A DNA stretch of 64,000 bases from Microvirga sp. Mcv34 (GTDB taxonomy: Bacteria; Pseudomonadota; Alphaproteobacteria; Rhizobiales; Beijerinckiaceae), in contig NZ_JALJRK010000003.1 of NCBI RefSeq assembly GCF_024519725.1, positions 143,961-207,960 of the forward strand, read 5' to 3'. Positions 62,042-64,000 of this stretch are shown one piece after another (the first letter of the stretch is position 1; each line of letters begins with the position of its first letter). Below the pieces are notes generated by a model. That model did no database searches. It was given only the letters and a program-made list of their open reading frames with translations, and was not told where the DNA came from. The position numbers were made by a program, and so were the translations under genes.

Positions 62042-64000
62042 GTGTTGGTCGAGGCCGGACATTTCGCACTCGCGCTGGCGCTGGGGTTGTCACTGATCCA
62101 GTTCATCGTGCCGCTCTGGGGCGCACGCGCCAACGATCCCGTGCTCATGGCGGTCGCGCCGACGAGCGCGCTCGCCGTGCTCGCCTGCATCGGGTTCTCG
62201 TTCTTGGCGCTGACCTTCGCCTATCTGAACTCCGACTTCTCGGTCCTCAACGTCGTCCAGAACTCCCATTCGGCTAAGCCGATGATCTACAAGATCTCCG
62301 GCGTGTGGGGGAACCACGAAGGGTCCATGCTGCTCTGGGTGCTGATCCTCGCACTCTTTGGCGGCGTGGTGGCCCTGGCGAGAAACAACATTCCTCTGCG
62401 GTTGCAGGCGAATACGCTCGCGGTGCAGGCGTCCATCACCATCGCGTTCCTGCTCTTCATCTTCACCACGTCGAACCCTTTCACGCGCGTCATTCCGGCC
62501 CCACCCGAGGGGCAGGACCTGAACCCGCTGCTGCAGGATCCCGGCCTCGCGATCCATCCGCCGCTGCTCTACATCGGCTATGTGGGCTTCTCGATCTCCT
62601 TCGCCTTCGCCTGCGCGGCCCTGATCGACGGGCGCATCGACGCGGTCTGGGCCCGGATCGTGAGACCCTGGACGCTCGGGGCCTGGGCGTTCCTGACGCT
62701 CGGCATCGCCATGGGCTCCTACTGGGCCTATTACGAGCTCGGCTGGGGCGGCTGGTGGTTCTGGGATCCGGTGGAGAACGCCTCGCTCATGCCGTGGCTC
62801 GCCGGCACCGCGCTCGTGCATTCCACCGTCGTGATGGAAAAGCGCGATGCCCTGAAGGTCTGGACGATCCTTCTCGCCATCCTGACCTTCTCGCTGTCGC
62901 TTCTCGGCACCTTCCTGGTCCGCTCCGGTGTGCTCACCTCCGTGCATTCCTTCGCCGTCGATCCGGAACGCGGGACGTTCATCCTCGGCATCCTGATCCT
63001 GTTCATCGGCGGGTCGCTGGCGCTCTTCGCCTGGCGCGCGCCGATGCTCCGGCAGGGCGGCCTGTTCGCGCCGGTGTCCCGCGAGGGCGCGCTCGTCCTC
63101 AACAATCTCTTCCTCGCCAGCGCCTGCGCCACCGTGTTCATCGGCACGCTTTATCCGCTCGCCCTGGAGGTTCTGACCGGCGAGAAGATCTCGGTCGGCG
63201 CGCCGTTCTTCAACTTCACCTTCCTGCCGCTGATCGTTCCGCTGCTGCTGCTCCTGCCGCTCGGCCAGACGCTCGCCTGGAAGCGCGGCAACTTCCTCGG
63301 CACCGCCCAGCGCCTCTATACGGTGTTCGGCGTCGCGCTCGTGGCCGCCCTCGCCATGTACGCCTTCCAGCATGGCGGGCCGGTCGCGGCGCCGCTCGGC
63401 GTAGGGCTGGGCGTCTATCTGGTGCTCGGCTCCCTCAACGAGATCGTCACCCGGTCCTGGTCCAAGGGCACAACCCTGTCCGTCGCCTGGCGGAAAGCGC
63501 GCGGTTTGCCGCGCTCGGCATGGGGAACGGCGATCGCCCATGCGGGCGTGGGCCTGACGGTCATCGGCATTGCCGCGACCGCCTGGGGCGTCGAGGCCAT
63601 CGGCAGCCTGAAGCCCGGCGAGCGCCTCAAGGCGGGCGATTACGAAGTGCGGCTCGAGCGGGTGACGCCGCGCGTCGAGGCGAACTATCGCGAGGATGTG
63701 GCGCTCCTGACGGTCATCGGCTCCGGCCGCGAGCTTGGGACGATCGAGACCATGAAGCGGCTCTACGTGACCCGCGGCATGCCGACGACGGAGGCGGGCA
63801 TCATGACCATCGGGCTCGGACAGGTCTATGCCAGCGTCGGCGAGATCCAGGCGGACGGGTCCATCGGCATGAGGCTCTATCACAAGCCGCTGGTCCTGCT
63901 CATCTGGATCGGTTCGCTCGTCATGGCGGCGGGCGGCGCCCTGTCGCTCACGGATCGGCGCCTGCGCATCGGCGCGCCGGCCCGTGCCAAGGTCGTGCCG
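62042..64000 (+). CDS. ccmF: Cytochrome c haem lyase subunit CcmF (truncated by window edge)
   Basis: 653 codons from GTG 62042 to the window end. Multiple membrane helices; the tryptophan-rich haem-handling motif GWGGWWFWDPVENASLMPWL is present, with the preceding conserved HPPLLYIGYVGF. CcmF with CcmH attaches haem to apocytochrome in the periplasm. Typical length is ~650-670, so only the last codons are missing. ccmH is expected next. Confidence 0.96.
   Translation, partial: MLVEAGHFALALALGLSLIQFIVPLWGARANDPVLMAVAPTSALAVLACIGFSFLALTFAYLNSDFSVLNVVQNSHSAKPMIYKISGVWGNHEGSMLLWVLILALFGGVVALARNNIPLRLQANTLAVQASITIAFLLFIFTTSNPFTRVIPAPPEGQDLNPLLQDPGLAIHPPLLYIGYVGFSISFAFACAALIDGRIDAVWARIVRPWTLGAWAFLTLGIAMGSYWAYYELGWGGWWFWDPVENASLMPWLAGTALVHSTVVMEKRDALKVWTILLAILTFSLSLLGTFLVRSGVLTSVHSFAVDPERGTFILGILILFIGGSLALFAWRAPMLRQGGLFAPVSREGALVLNNLFLASACATVFIGTLYPLALEVLTGEKISVGAPFFNFTFLPLIVPLLLLLPLGQTLAWKRGNFLGTAQRLYTVFGVALVAALAMYAFQHGGPVAAPLGVGLGVYLVLGSLNEIVTRSWSKGTTLSVAWRKARGLPRSAWGTAIAHAGVGLTVIGIAATAWGVEAIGSLKPGERLKAGDYEVRLERVTPRVEANYREDVALLTVIGSGRELGTIETMKRLYVTRGMPTTEAGIMTIGLGQVYASVGEIQADGSIGMRLYHKPLVLLIWIGSLVMAAGGALSLTDRRLRIGAPARAKVVP

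Noticed and set aside
62090..63883. 597-codon leftward open frame antisense to ccmF
   Set aside because: Low-complexity charged protein mirroring a clear multi-span membrane gene; a compositional shadow.

Overview
The window is high-GC alphaproteobacterial DNA. The right end carries the Hyphomicrobiales (Rhizobiales) arrangement of a FeuP/FeuQ-like two-component pair followed by ccmI-ccmE-ccmF. The middle is a gene transfer agent (GTA) type capsid and tail cluster of the Rhodobacter RcGTA kind. Intergenic palindromes built on CTTGTCCCGG and CTCATCCTGAGG are the kind seen in Methylobacteriaceae and Bradyrhizobium-like genomes. A Microvirga-, Methylobacterium- or Bosea-like host is my best guess; the genus is inference.

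Positions 1 to about 39,611 are one prophage whose left end lies outside the window. Its late genes run leftwards: terminase large subunit, portal, gpW-like protein, ClpP/SppA-type protease with a nested scaffold, gpD-like decoration protein, gpE-like capsid, then P2-type baseplate genes V and W at the left edge. This is a lambda-type head on a contractile-type tail. A leftward early and accessory block (about 9.9-31.6 kb) holds the small terminase subunit, a candidate packaging-site region, an HNH endonuclease, a SLOG (DUF2493) protein, HD and MazG-like nucleotide enzymes, a gpZ-like tail protein, a DUF1376 replication protein, a LuxR-type regulator, a DnaB-like helicase, an MT-A70 methyltransferase, a RuvC-like resolvase and an XRE repressor. 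Divergent to the repressor, a rightward block (32-39.7 kb) holds a winged-helix regulator, a DnaQ-like exonuclease, a probable recombination protein, a second HNH protein and a large serine recombinase at the right end.

The prophage junction is the most striking point. The last ~24 codons of the serine recombinase switch to host codon usage and read like the C-terminus of an HK97-type portal protein. Right after it come the GTA genes that normally follow the portal: small g3.5-like genes, prohead protease, capsid, connector, adaptor, major tail protein, gp10, chaperone, tape measure, gp12-gp15, DUF2793 protein, endolysin and a small holin-like protein. The prophage therefore appears to sit inside the GTA portal gene. 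The GTA cluster itself has been invaded by a small lipoprotein gene, two trypsin-like proteases, a DUF465 gene, many palindromic repeats, and a triplicated lipoprotein/tape-measure-start cassette.

A second notable signal is a 9-bp sequence, GACACGACA, found nine times exactly in the prophage. It is always in the sense of transcription and always at or just before a start codon of an early gene or the integrase. It resembles the start-associated sequences described in Cluster K mycobacteriophages.

The right end (58.3-64 kb) is ordinary chromosome: response regulator, histidine kinase, and cytochrome c maturation genes.
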